Assembly (NCBI GenBank): GCA_025201375.1 | Contig: JAIWZP010000020.1 | Span: 124,001-188,000 of the forward strand | Direction of reading: 5' to 3' | DNA from: Gongronella butleri | Lineage: Eukaryota > Mucoromycota > Mucoromycetes > Mucorales > Cunninghamellaceae | Length of the DNA stretch: 64,000 nt | In this document: piece by piece, positions 11,765 to 23,270 of the stretch | Position numbering within the stretch: the stretch's first letter is position 1 | How the letters are laid out: every line of letters begins with the position of its first letter | The notes under the pieces: model-generated | Seen by the model: the letters and a program-made list of their open reading frames with translations, nothing else | What the model was told of the DNA's origin: nothing | The model's database searches: none | Program-made: the position numbers and the translations under genes

Positions 11765-14175
11765 TTATGAATTGACGCGACGATACGTGGACGAGGTCGG
11801 CTGCGTCTTGCGCTTCTTGGCGAGGCGGTCGAGCTGTCTCCTGCTGTCCGTATCCTCAATTTGTACCGCTTTGTTGTAAATTGTGGCCACATCCTTCATG
11901 TTGAGTCGTTTGAACGCCGATCCAGGACCAAAGTGGGACTGTAGCAGCTGCACAGCACGCGATACTTGATTGCATCTAAAGGAAAAGAGTACAAAAAATA
12001 AAAAATGAGCTAATGGCTTTAAAAAAAAAAAAACTCACCTGGCAAGCACGCTGGCCATTTGCAGGACGATCTTGCGCTGATGCTCGACGGTCCAACCTTC
12101 GATCACTTGCTGGCGTTGGCGTTGGACGGCCTGCTGTTTTGCTTCGCTCTCGGACACGTTGTGTTGCTGCGCATTGTCAATGGCGCGTTTTTCGAGGAAT
12201 TGCTGGTAATCGTCCCAGATGCGCCATGCCGTTTCGGCGTCTTGGTGATTGTAGCAGCTGCGCAGCATGACAGCATACGTGGTGGGCAGCGCAGTGCAAT
12301 TGTGCTTGGCAAATAGGTCATTGTAGATGAACAGGCAGTCTTTGGCGGGTTGGCGCTGCATGACGTGGGTATTCAGGTAGGCCGTCAGCAGCGACGTGGT
12401 GACCATCGACTTTTCCATCTGCTCGAAATACGCAAACAGGCCGCGCGCTTCCGCGACAACCGTGGCGCGACGCGTTGGCACATTTGTCGGCAACAAAGCA
12501 TCCAAGGACGAATTGGTGAGTGCCGCCGTGTCTTCCGACGTGTCCTTCGTGCTACCATGACGGCGTGGGCTCCCCAGTGGCGCATAATTGGCATACGCCC
12601 AGAACATGTTGGTCAACGTGTACGCGTCGGGTTGAAAAGTCGAGTGTTCCAGCAGGTGGCGCAGGATCGTGCGTGCGCGCGGCAGGTCCGTCTTGCGCGC
12701 ACATGCGCCCAACAACGTGTTGTATGTCACAAGATCAGGATCGAACCCATGCGCATCCTGCATCTGCCTCAAAAGCGCAAACGCGTCGTCGTAATAATCC
12801 GGTCGTTTGGCACACGCATGAATTAACACATTGAACGTCACATCCGTCGGATACAATTGCAGACTCGTCATCTCTTCAAACAAATTCAGCGCACGCTCCA
12901 CCTCGCCATTCTGCAGGGGAAAAAAAGCAAAAAAAAAAAAAAATGAAAAATTGAAAAAGAGTGAGCAAAATTGCCTCGTTCAATTTGCACCTTTTTTTTT
13001 TTTACCTTTGCACATGCGTGCAGCATGAGGGTGAATGTGACCTCATCGGGCTGGTGGTACGACAAGCGCATAGCGTCAAACGTATCCCAGGCACGGTCGA
13101 TCTGGTGCGCCTTGAGGCATTGGCTGATGAGATTGGCAAAGATGGGCTGCGTGGGCACAAGCGCGTGTCGCTTCATCTGCTCTAGCACGACAAACGCGTC
13201 GTCCAGGCGCGACGCCTGTGCCAGCGCCTTGATCACCGACGCGTACGAATACACATCCGGCGTCAACCCCTGGTCGTGCAGACGCCGAAACACGTCAATC
13301 GCCGCTTGCGTGTCATTGGCATTGGCATACGCGTCCATCAGATGGTTGTAGCACCGCGTCGTCGGTGCAACCTGCCGCTCAACCATCAATTGCAGCGCCT
13401 GCTCCGCTTGCTCGGGTCGTGCAGCCAGTGCCTAAAAAAAAAGTAAAAAAAAAAAAAAAAAAAGTGAGAAATCGCGTTTTTTTCCAAAAAAAAAAAAAAA
13501 TCGACCCTACATTGGCATAAATCAACATCTCATAGTCCTTTGTGGAGACATTGGCGGCGTCCAAATTGCTTTCGTCGTGGGTGGCGAGGGCGGCATCTTG
13601 CTGTTGTTGTGTCTCAATGGCCTCTTTGGGCTCATCAACGGGCGACTCTCTGGGCTCAATGGCGCCTGACGCAAGGCTGGCAGGCGCGGCTTGCTGCGGC
13701 AACAGCGACCGCGTATCTAAAAACTTGACACGTAGATTCTCGAGGTAATCCGGGCCAATGTGTGTCTGCACACGCGTCGGCTTGGCCGCCAGTTCGCTGT
13801 AAATCGCCTCCAAAGACGCCGTGTCAAGCGCATCTACCTGCGGCTGCGATGCCTACAAGAAAATAAACATCAACACGCTGCTCAATTCCTTTCCCCTCGA
13901 TCGCTTTCAATGATTTCCGGTGGCTCATTTTACCTTTTTGTGCGTCGATTCCAGCTGTCGCTCGAGCTTTTCAATATCCTTCATAAGCTGCTGCGTGCGC
14001 TCGTCCTTTAGTCCAGATCTAACGAGAAAAAGAGGATCAGCTGCGATCCAAGGGACACCTCTCGATCCCCCGCGGCGCAAACCGTTCATTTTTACCTTGT
14101 GGCCATGAAACGAGTGCCTCGGTGGCGAGCGTCAGCACCAAGGTGCCGGCCAAGCGTCAACAAGGAACGATACAT
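11765..14175 (-). CDS. Mitochondrial pentatricopeptide repeat protein
   Basis: This is a PPR protein, a family that binds organellar RNA. The repeats are clear: VAPTTRCYNHLMDAYANAND, LTPDVYSYASVIKALAQASR, LVPTQPIFANLISQCLKAHQ, HQPDEVTFTLMLHACAKNGE, LYPTDVTFNVLIHACAKRPD, FDPDLVTYNTLLGACARKTD and FQPDAYTLTNMFWAYANYAP, about 35 residues apart. The start at 14175 lies in a short exon and yields MYRSLLTLGRHLGADARHRG, an arginine-rich amphipathic leader typical of mitochondrial import. It splices to SGLKDERTQQLMKDIEKLERQLE, a coiled coil. Starting instead at 14106 (MATR) would lose most of the leader. Total length is about 680 residues with about five introns. The C-terminus is helical and basic (RRQLDRLAKKRKTQ). 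I cannot assign an RNA target. Confidence 0.85.
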
Positions 14176-14471
14176 ATAAAAAAAAAAGGAGAAAAGAAAG
14201 AGGGGAAGAAAAAGGAAACAATTGCGCAGGGAGCGGAGCCAGGGCTTTATGCCCAAGCCTGTTTATTTTATTTTTTTTATTCATTGTTCTATCTGTTGCG
14301 GGGCTTTACAATCATTATTTACACATTGAGGGCTCAAATCAAAGAATCACGGGATATCGCACAAAGTGAAGGGAGGAGCATGGAAAAGAGAAAAAAAAAA
14401 AAAAGGTGGAAATGGAGATGAAACAAGGCGGAAATAGTGCAAAAAAAAGCGTGTAGAAGGGCCCAATGGCC

Positions 14472-14752
14472 TTATAATTTGTCGTTTTGCTGCTCTAATT
14501 CGGCCTTGCGCTCAAGGAGCATAGCAAGGCGCTTTTCCTGAGTGGATCCAAGGTAAAAGAAAGAGAGAGAAAGAAAAATGAAAAAAGAGTGAGTATTTAA
14601 GAGAAAACAGGCAAAATTGAAAAAAGATAAGAGCCCCGAGGCCTACGGAATACCTTTGTCTTGATCTTGTACGCTTCCAAAAAGTAAAAGCCAGCAGCGC
14701 CACCCGCAAGGGCGCCGAGCGAGACAGCAAATGCCTTTCCAACCTTAGCCAT
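14472..14752 (-). CDS. 54-residue single-pass membrane protein
   Basis: Two exons (14654-14752 and 14472-14537) encode 54 residues. A hydrophobic, Gly/Ala-rich N-terminal half (GKAFAVSLGALAGGAAGFYF) is followed by a charged helix (TKEKRLAMLLERKAELEQQN). The intron has a GTATTC donor and a CAG acceptor, and removing it keeps the frame. The layout resembles small inner-membrane mitochondrial accessory subunits, but I recognise no family, and the location is an inference. It is divergent from PSMG3 with 157 bases between the two start codons. Confidence 0.66.
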
Positions 14753-14909
14753 GGTGTATTTTCAGCGTAGAGAGCGAGGTTGAAGTGAAAAAGAAAAAGA
14801 AAAAGAAACAGACACAATTAGAATCGGCAATGACCCTTTTCAAGGGCATTGAAAGCCGAAAAAGGCAACCGTCGATTTTATTTGGCCCTTTCTTCCTCGC
14901 TTTTTCTCC

Positions 14910-15386
14910 ATGGCTGACGAATTTCCGGTTCAACTCAAGCGCACGGCCTTGGTCGTCCACGACACACATACCGAGATCATGCTGCAGGGCTTTGCAGACA
15001 AGATCCTGGTCATTGTCACGCAATACGGCAAGATAGGCAGCTTGGTATGCCCCTTTTTTTTATTTTTTTCGTTTTTTATCGCGTCCTGACTCTTTTTTTT
15101 TGTTTGAAAGGTGCACACGTCGTTTGACGTGCCTCCCCACCTGGCTCGCGACCCCAAGGCGGCACCCACCACGAGTCAATTCCTGCTAGGCGAGTCCACG
15201 GGCGCGCAAAGCGATTTGTATATTTTGTACGCCACATCGATTGCCCAGGCCATTGGCGCCATGAACCCAAGTGAAAAGCGGCCTGTCCTCCTCGGCATTG
15301 CCCTCAAGCCCCTCGACAATATGGCCGCACAAAGGCAGGCCTTCCACCCCATCCTCGACGCCATTATGGAAAATCCCGTCTGGTGA
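14910..15386 (+). CDS. PSMG3: Proteasome assembly chaperone 3 family protein
   Basis: A 136-residue protein matching the PSMG3/PAC3 family, which with PAC4 chaperones assembly of the 20S proteasome alpha ring in the cytosol. The family pattern is visible in TEIMLQGFADKILVIVTQYGKIGSLVHTSFDVP, then the QFLLGESTGAQSDLYILYATSIAQAI helix, the RPVLLGIALKPLD strand and the C-terminal DAIMENPVW. There are two exons, 14910-15044 and 15111-15386. The intron is 66 bases with a T-rich 3' end. The length matches the human protein (about 122 residues) with modest loop growth. Confidence 0.83.
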
Positions 15387-15513
15387 TCATCCCTTGTTTC
15401 TTCCCTCCTCTTTGTAAATAGCCCCCCTTTTGTTTTCATCATGTCTTTTTAACTTTATCATATTGGATGCAAATGGAGAATAAAAATATAAAGAATGCAA
15501 ATGCCATGTAATT

Positions 15514-17934
15514 CTACAAATCATCAAAACCAGAGGATGTCACCGCGTCAAAGTCGCGCTGGCTCATCTTGCCCTTGCGCACCTTTTTGGCCAAGCGCTC
15601 CTCGGCCGCCAGGTCGTCCCAATCGTCCACATCATCGTCGTCGTCCTTGCCGCCCTCGGGCTCATCGCGTTGGCGCTTTAAAAACTCTTTTTTGCGATCT
15701 TTCTTGAGCTTGCGCTCCACCTTGCGTTCCTTGGCCTCGACCTTGTTCGACCAAGCGACCGCCCTTTGAAAAAAAAAAAAAAAAAAAAAAAAGAACGCGT
15801 CAGCTCATGCGTGTCGGGCAATTGCGGCGCGCGTGTCCTTTTTTTTTTCTTCCTTTTTCTCCTTTTTTTTTTTTTCTTTCAACTCACTTTTTTGGCTTTC
15901 TGGGTTCATCCTTTTTGGCCTTGTATTCCTTCATTTCACGCTGGCGCTTGGCCTCGCGGTTCTTGTCCGTGTAGGCAAAGTTGTCCCACTACAAAAAGCG
16001 TGTCAAAATCGCGTTTTTCTGCGTGATCCCATCCACCTCTTACGTCAATGTCCACTGGGTCAAATGAAGCGGGTGCTTCCTTCAATTCAGGCATCTTGGG
16101 TAACTGAGGTGAAGGGAAAAAAAGGGGGCGGATGAGAATGTTTCTTACTTTTTTTTCGGCTCATTTCCGCTTTTTTTTTTTCCCTCATTTAAAATTACCT
16201 TTAGCAAGGCATAGCCCATGGCGGCACGGCCAATGTCGAGATCCTTTGACCGAAAGATATAGTTTGCTTCGTGCTTGGAATAGGAGCGGACCCATGAGAC
16301 AAATGCGCGCATGCTGCGGTCGTGCAAATCGCGGTCGGAGCTCAAGATCGCGCGCCATTCGTCAATGAGGTCGCGCACAGAATCATCTTGGACGGGCACA
16401 CTTGTGGCCGCCTTGTCGTCATCGTTGTCGTTGTCGTCATTGACCTCCTTTGCATTGTCAATGGTGTTGCCGTCGGCCAGGCGGTACGGCGACCGGTGCA
16501 ATGGCACCTTGCGCAAGCGCTGGAAATCGACGTACGCCTCCTCGCGGCCGCGCACGAGCAAGACCGTGGCCTTGCCCTTGCGTCCTGCGCGTGCCGCACG
16601 GCCGCATCGATGCGCAAACGCCTTGGGATCTTGCGGCGGATCGACCTGGATCACGTAATCGACGTCGGGGATGTCCAGACCGCGCGATGCCACGTCGGTG
16701 CACAACAGAATGGCAGGCACCGCAGGCGCCAGCTGTGTAAATTGCGTGTACGCTGTCGTGCGTCGATTGCTGTCCATTTGCCCATGCAGCGAGTGGATAT
16801 CGAACATTTTGAGTGCTTGCGTCCGCTTCAACAGCTTGTAAAAATAATCCACACACGCACACGTCGCAACGTACACGATAAATTTGCGCGCACCTTGGTC
16901 GTCCGCCAGCTCCGCCTCCAAGAGCCGCAGCACCTGGCGCCATTTCTGCTCCGCGTCACACACAATGTAGTCAATGGCGAGCGTCGCTGGTGTGCGCTGG
17001 CTGCTGCCCTTGTTGGCAAGATCCTCCACCTTGACAACCACACGCACAGGATTGCGCAGTCCCGCCTTGACAAGATTCGAGATGGCGTCCGTCATCGTCG
17101 CCGAAAACAGGCCCGTCCGCCGTTGCTTGGGCAGCTGCGCAATGATGCTGCTCAATTGCTGCGCAAAGCCCATGTCCAGCAGTCGGTCTGCCTCGTCCAT
17201 CACAAGCACCTCGAATTCCTTGGTGTTCACAAGCTTGCCGCTCTTGGAAAGAAGCTCCTCAAGTCGCCCGGGCGTCCCCACAAGGATCCGAGGACTCAAT
17301 TTCTTGAAACGCGCCACATCTTGCTGAAGTGACGTGCTGCCGCCAATAAAAAGCCCGACTTGCAATTGATCCGTATGATCCGCACATGCAGCAACAAATT
17401 GCTCAAACACCGCGTGAATCTGCTGCGCAAGCTCACTTTTTAAAGAAAAAGCCAGGTCAGTGTACGATTTTTTCTCGCGATTTCAAACGAAAATAGGGGG
17501 GCTTACCGTGTCGGTGAAATCACCATGGCGCCAATCTCATGGCCCTTTAGCGGGTCTTCGCGGCGCAACAGCTTCTCAATGATCGGGAGCACAAAGGCCA
17601 ATGTCTTGCCTGAGCCCGTCACTGCCTAAACGAGTGCCAAAAAAAAAAAAAAAAAAAGAGTCAGCACCACAGCCCAGCCACGATCAACACACGATTCATA
17701 CCTCCACCACCACGTCCTTGTTCTTCATAAAGAGAGGGATCGCGCCGGCTTGCACGGGTGTCATGGTGTCAAACCCCATAAGCGCAAGCTGCTCCGTGCT
17801 AGATCGTCAAAAAGAAATGAGTGTCTTGCTTTGAAAAAGCGATCGCCAAGCCACACGGCAACCACTTACAGCTCAGGACGAAGAGGCGTGGGTAAAGTGG
17901 CCCACGACCCGGCTTGATTGGGCACAGCGTCCAT
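15514..17934 (-). CDS. SPB4: DEAD-box ATP-dependent RNA helicase Spb4
   Basis: Spb4 (human DDX55) is a nucleolar helicase needed for 60S ribosomal subunit assembly. The N-terminus reads [20 protein letters not shown], followed by the Q-motif region ([17 protein letters not shown]), Walker A (AVTGSGKT), the Ia region ([13 protein letters not shown]), GG and TPGR motifs, the DEAD box ([13 protein letters not shown]), SAT (FSATMT), the [10 protein letters not shown] region and [13 protein letters not shown]. After the helicase core come the family's [29 protein letters not shown] and [15 protein letters not shown] motifs and a lysine-rich acidic tail ([24 protein letters not shown]). The start at 17934 follows from the first exon ending LRPEL. 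Introns include one near 15774-15890 with a long A tract at its donor end and a T tract at its acceptor. It converges on PSMG3 with 127 bases between stop codons. Confidence 0.93.
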
Positions 17935-18276
17935 ACGTCAATTATGAAGAAGAAGAAAAAAAAAGGTAAAAGAGAAAGAAAAAGGCGTGCACTGCCCAAA
18001 TTGCGGACCTTTTTTTATTCATGCACTTGCGTGCAAAACTCCGCCCCATGCAAGCCACTGCTTATGTGCGTGCAATTTCCTACGCGCGGCTGCCCTCAGG
18101 GGGGACAGAATAGCCAAAAGTCCAAAATTTGCCATGTCGACGAGCTTCTGAACCAAAATCAAAAAGGGTGTTCCCGGAATGGCACCAAATTTACACACAA
18201 GGTACACTTCAAGGAGAAACCATGAGAAAAGCCAAAAAAAAAAAAAAATAGCGGTTTTTTTTTTTTTTTTTTGCAA

Positions 18277-19133
18277 ATCAGATGGCTCAGTCCCGAGAAA
18301 TCTCGAGATTCGTGTTTGCTAGTGAAAACCCAGTTTCAAATAATATTATACGCGTTTCTCCCGGTGAGCCTGACCACATAGCTCCAAAATTGAACCAGTG
18401 GATACTCGACTCCAAACTTCGATGGTTCCAATTTTTTTCCCAAATCAGATCACTCAATCCTGAGAAAATGCATTTTTCATAAATTCAGGGCCAAATCAGG
18501 ACCAAAACGACCCCTGAAGGCTAACTCGCGGAAAGCTGGATGCGATGTCCCCAAACCACAAGCGCTTTTACCGCGTTTGCCCGCTGATTCATTTGAGGTC
18601 TCCCACACATCAGGGCGTTCAGCCGTTGCCACGGTACGAGACCAAATGCTAGTAAATTTACCCGCTTTACGTCTACGAAACTGGCGCTTCCTCAAAAGCT
18701 TGCTCAGCTGGTCCCAAACTTAGAGCAGTTGCTGGTAATTAACGGTGTTAATTTTTTTTGCATATCGGATCGCTCAGTCCCGAGAAATCGCGAGATTCGT
18801 GTTTGCTAGTGAAAACCCAGAGCCAAAATAATATTTACGCGTTTTCTCCCGATGAATCTGACCATTTAACGCCAAATTTAGACTAGTGGATACTCGAATT
18901 AAAACTTCAATGACTCCAAGTTTTTCTAGAAATCGGATCACTCAGTCTTGAGAAATGTTGAGTTTCGTGTTTGCTAGTGAAAACCCAGAGCCAAAATAAT
19001 ATTATACGCGTTTCTCACGATGAGACTGACCACATGTCGTCAAATTTACACCAGCCGATGGTTAATGCAAGGCTTCAACGATCCCAAGATTTTTCGCAAA
19101 TCGGATGTCCCAGTCCCAAGTAAATGCAGTTTT
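18277..19133. repeat. Degenerate tandem repeat, about 168-bp period, interrupted
   Basis: Five copies of a unit starting ATCRGATNRCTCAGTCCYGA begin at 18277, 18444, 18764, 18932 and 19100, giving spacings of 167, 320, 168 and 168. Shared inner blocks include GTGTTTGCTAGTGAAAACCC, the AATAATATTATACGCGTTTC region, and CTGACCACAT followed by a GTGGATACTCGA region. The second and fifth copies stop after about 34 bases. A stretch of about 285 unrelated bases (18479-18763) splits the array. No open frame crosses it. Confidence 0.85.
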
Positions 19134-20197
19134 ATTGTATTTTTTTTGCGAAACACGGTTTTTTTCGGAGTGCCGCGTTGTACCATAGGTTCATGTCGTC
19201 ATATGGAAGCAGCAAAATTTTAGCAGGACGTGTCCCATCTTGTAGTTTGGCTGCGGACTAAATTGTTTAGCGAGGAAGATGCAAAAAATTAAAAAACGCG
19301 AAAAACTGGTTCTCCACGGCCAACCTCATTCTTTTGCTTGGTACTGTGCAGCACCAAGACGAGTGACAAAGCTGCAGCTAACAATGGGTCGCTGACAGTT
19401 CTGTGAAATGCTGAGTGGGTCCTCTAGAATATGCATTAGAGCAGTTATTTCGCTTTTTTTACGCGCTGCTTGCGCGTTTGACATAAAATAACCAATGCCC
19501 ACGATTTTTTTCGCCCTCTCAAAATGATCCTCAGAAATGTCAAAAAAAGGCGGGATTGCCCTGACAACACCGAACGTTGTGCTGTTTTGGCAACCATGAT
19601 CGATGCAAACCAGGCAGAGCCTTTTTTACGCGACCGTGACACACGCGGTGCTGCAATTGGGCCGCAGTATTCCACATTTACTGGCGTGGAACCCACGCGT
19701 AAGCTTCAGCGCTAATGAAAGTGGGACAAAATGGGATTCATTGGCCACACTCGCAACCTTTTTTTTGTGCTTCCTTGCTCATGTTTTAGCTGCAGGCTGC
19801 AAGGGGGTTGTGTGGAAGGCCCTGGATGAATTGAATGAGGTCAGGTGACTGCATGCTCAGGTGATGCTGACCCACGAAACCTTTTTTTCACACCATGGCG
19901 CGCGCGTCATTTCTCACACACTCGAGCTTGTTTGAAAGGTGGGCCCATCCTTTATGACGTGGCCCGTGTCTTTTATGACCGTCGTCCTTGGCAACGACTC
20001 GATCAGGGACGCGTCCATTTCGGGTCGAGACGCGGCGCACCTCATGCAATGAATGCCCACCGGGCTTTTTGGCGCGTACACATGAAAAAAAAAACAATTA
20101 CGCTGTATGTGCCTAGGCCCTCCAGGGGGGTGCAAGCAAAATATGAGAGCATCAAGGGGTGTGAGAAAAAAAATAAAGGATTTTTAGCAAAAAAGTG

Positions 20198-20205
20198 TAT
20201 ATAAA
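20198..20205 (+). promoter_or_regulatory. TATA box of the gene at 20291
   Basis: TATATAAA lies 93 bases before the ATG and is followed by a C/T-rich stretch (20221-20260), a typical fungal initiation region. The gene is probably strongly or inducibly transcribed. Confidence 0.6.
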
Positions 20206-20290
20206 CACCAAACACGGTGGTGCCCCTCTTTCTTTCCGCTTTATTGTTTTTTCCCATCAGCAAATTTAGTTGACAAGACCCCCACCCAAG

Positions 20291-20870
20291 ATGAACACAC
20301 AATTTGAAGGCATCCAAAAGGATCAAGACAACGACAATTACGTGGACTCGGACATGGTGACGCTCAATGGTTTCTCGTTTTGCGCGCGTCACGGTCTTGA
20401 GCTCTGTGGCAAGGTAAGCCGCGTGTACGCGTGCGGGGTTGGTTTAGGCGCTGAGCTCCGAATTGAACGCGTTCTCCGCCCCCGCAAATAGTGCCCTACA
20501 GACAATCGCATGATCAACAATATGAATATTGAAGGCTTGCTGGAAGAAAAGCTCACCGCGGAGGAGCGCGAGGCCAAATGGAAGGGTGACGACCGTGAAC
20601 CTTTTGTTGTCACGGGCTTGTGGACCAAGGTGGGCTCTGGCAAGCCTGGTTGTCTGGTAGGTGGACCTCCCAATTGGACGCCTTTTTCCGTGTGAATCTG
20701 GCCACTGACCTGTTTTTTTTTTGTCGTGTGTGATTTATTAGGCGCACAAGGAGGTGGCCTGCAATGAGTGCTTCAATTGGGGCGACAAGATCCTCTCGGA
20801 CATCCAAGGCGGCAAAAAGCGCGCCGCGCGCCGGGCTCGTAAAGAGAAAAAGACGGCCCAGTTAGACTAA
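20291..20870 (+). CDS. Unknown 138-residue cysteine-containing protein
   Basis: I do not recognise this family. Three exons (20291-20413, 20492-20656, 20742-20870) join in frame to 138 residues. Cysteines and histidines form two groups: FCARHGLELCGKC near residues 31-43, and CLAHKEVACNEC near residues 95-106. This C-x2-H/C-x4-C pattern could bind zinc as two half-sites that fold together around a charged helix (LLEEKLTAEEREAKWKGDDRE). The C-terminus is very basic (GGKKRAARRARKEKKTAQ) and could bind nucleic acid or enter the nucleus. A TATA box precedes it and AATAAA follows at 20920. A MYND-like or other treble-clef finger is possible but unproven. Confidence 0.76.
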
Positions 20871-21476
20871 TTTGCTTCGCTCTTTTTTGTTTTCAAATCT
20901 CAACGCGGTCTTTACAAGAAATAAAAGCTTTGACTTTTGCTCTGAATACATTTTTGCTCTGAATACACTTTTGTTTGAGCGCACGCGCCGCAGGCCCTTT
21001 TTTAAAATCCTCGCGCCAGCAAAGAATATTGTGTGACACATGCCCTCACGCTGGGTCCTGCCTCCTTTTTCCATTGTTGTGCACTCCTTGTGATTGGCGT
21101 GAGGAGCCCCAATGTGCCAGGGTCGTACGAAATGCTGGGCTGCAAAAAAAAAAAAAAGGAAAGACAAGAAAGAAACGACGCCATGGCTCATTGAAAAAGC
21201 ATCAAAGAAGAGCCCAAAAGGACGAATTTTCTGCAAAAGCCATCGACCTAAGAAGCCATTGGCCAACCTCCTCGGGCTATTGGGCCACTAGCGAGGCGTA
21301 AAAAATCCAGCGCAAATCAAAGGCGCGATGTTCTGGGCCTCGGAGGGCGAATTTGCAAAAAATAAAGCGGGGATCACTGTTCCCCATGATCTTTTTCTTG
21401 CTCTTTTCCTCGTTTTTTTTTTTTCTTTGTCTTTTTGGTTTTGCCCTTTTGCCTTTTTATCTAGTCGTTTGACACG
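20871..21476. other. Intergenic region
   Basis: Contains the 3' untranslated region of the previous gene, a short direct repeat (GCTCTGAATACA at about 20939 and 20956) and a T-rich tract (21390-21460) just before the APP1 start. No gene is supported. Confidence 0.55.
20920..20925 (+). terminator. AATAAA polyadenylation signal
   Basis: AATAAA lies 50 bases after the stop codon of the gene at 20291, a normal distance for a fungal poly(A) signal. Confidence 0.55.
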
Positions 21477-23165
21477 ATGAATACAGCCATGGAGGATCCA
21501 GCACGTGTGCGGCGCCGAGACCGGCTTCGGTCCTTTGCCTATGCGACGTCGTCGGTGATCAAGCAAGAAATTCAAAAGTATTACGACTCGCCGCCCAATT
21601 CCAGCGGGTCGTCATCCCCGTCGATATCTCGCTCCATGTCATCCAACTCGCTGCTGTCCACTCGGTCCGAGGCGACAAGTGACCCTGTTTCCGACAAGCT
21701 GCAGTGTATCCTCTTTCCAACTTATGCAGCCTTGGTCCAGGACGACCAGCAGCAATATCGCTGGAAAACGAGGCTGATTGGCTGGACTTTTGCATTGCCC
21801 ACGGGCGCCGGCCGTGTCGATCGCTGGATTCTCGGTAAAAAGAAAAAAAAAAAAGAAAAAAAAGCAAAATTGCCTTTTTTTTTGTTGTTGTTGTTTGATC
21901 CACCATCCGACTCAATTCCTTTTTTCTCTGTCTCACATAGCTGCTGGGCGCACGTATGGCGGGCTTGTGGAGAATTCGGACGAGGAGACGCATTTTTCGA
22001 ATCTTTTGACGCAATTCCGATGCCAGACGATGCGTGGCATTGACATGGTGATCAAGTGGGCCAACGACCAAGTGATTGACTTTTGCAATTCGGGGCCCAA
22101 TGGCCGATTTGAGCACACGTTGTACTTGGATCCGGTCGATTGCGACCGCGCGCCGAACCAGCAGCGGTGGACGCTGCACGCATCTTTCCATGACATTGAT
22201 CTGCCGCCACAACCCACTGTCGTCGACATCATCGATCCTCACGGTGTTTCTGTCATCTCGGACATTGACGACACCATCAAGGTCACGGACATCCTCGATG
22301 GCAAAGACGTGATTCTGCAAAACACGTTTTTCAGAAAGTCCAAGGAGATCCCCGGCATGTCCAATGTGTACCAATCGTGGGCCGCCGAGGGCTGCAAGAT
22401 CCACTACGTCTCCAATTCACCCTGGCAAGTGTTCCCGGCCATCGATGAATTTTTGCGTGCCAATCATTTTCCGCAAGGCAGTGTCCATTTGCGTTCCGTG
22501 TCAACACAAGGTCTCATCCTCGGCAAACCTGGTCAACACAAGTACGAAGCAATCACGTCCATCATCAAGGTAAAGAAGACAAAAAAAAAACACGCGTCGT
22601 GTCGCTTACACGCGCTTTTTCCCCATTTTTTGAAGGATTTTCCGCATCGCAAGTTTGTTCTCATTGGCGACTCGGGCGAGATTGACGCGGAATTATACGC
22701 GCGGATCTACCACGAGTTCCCTGACCAGATTGCCAAGATCTTTATTCACGATGTCACGAGCGAACGCGCGATGCACGCCGATCGCCAAGCGGCATCGCGC
22801 TCCGACAGCCTTTACAATGGCGTGCGCCGCCTCGTGACGTCATCATCGTCCAATTTGCGCCGCACAAACACCTCGGACCAGGCCATGGAAGCCCTCGCGC
22901 AGCGCGACATCCCCAAAGAACAACAAATCGCCATGGATCCACGCGTCCCCATCAAAACCAAGCTAGAACAGTTTGAACAGCGCATGAATCGCATCTCCAC
23001 AGGCATGAGGCACGGCGTCTTTTCCGTCTTTAGCCTGTCGTCCCAATTGCTCCTGGTAAAAATCTTGAAAAATGCAATAATCACGCGTGCCTGTTCTCAT
23101 CGCCCTTTTTTTTTCAGGACCCCATTGTGAATGAAGAGCTGTACATGCAGAAACCCAGCTCGTAG
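21477..23165 (+). CDS. APP1: App1-type phosphatidate phosphatase
   Basis: App1 is a Mg2+-dependent phosphatidate phosphatase of the HAD superfamily that acts at cortical actin patches in yeast. The catalytic motif is SVISDIDDTIKVTD near residue 260, containing the D-x-D-x-T nucleophile signature. HAD motif 2 (HYVSNSPWQVF) and motif 4 (FVLIGDSGEIDAELY) follow in order. The family start LFPTYAALVQDDQQQYRWKTRLIGWTF is also present. Exons are 21477-21834, 21941-22569, 22636-23055 and 23118-23165, giving 484 residues. The yeast protein is longer, mainly from a proline-rich C-terminal SH3-binding region that I do not see here. The tail is Ser/Arg-rich instead. It converges on NAA30 with 105 bases between stops. 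Confidence 0.92.
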
Positions 23166-23270
23166 ACGCTCTTTTTCGCTCCATACCTTTTAGATACCAT
23201 TGTTTGCTTTTTTTTTTTATTATTTATTCGATCTTTCTCTATGTACAATCACAGTAAAATACACGTTTGG

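Larger units (their letters stand above)
17935..20290. other. Gene-poor divergent intergenic region with repeats
   Basis: This 2.36-kb spacer between divergent SPB4 and the gene at 20291 contains the 168-bp repeat array listed separately (18277-19133). The rest is AT-rich with no protein-like frame. The last 150 bases look like the promoter of the downstream gene, with a TATA box and a pyrimidine-rich start region. Confidence 0.6.
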
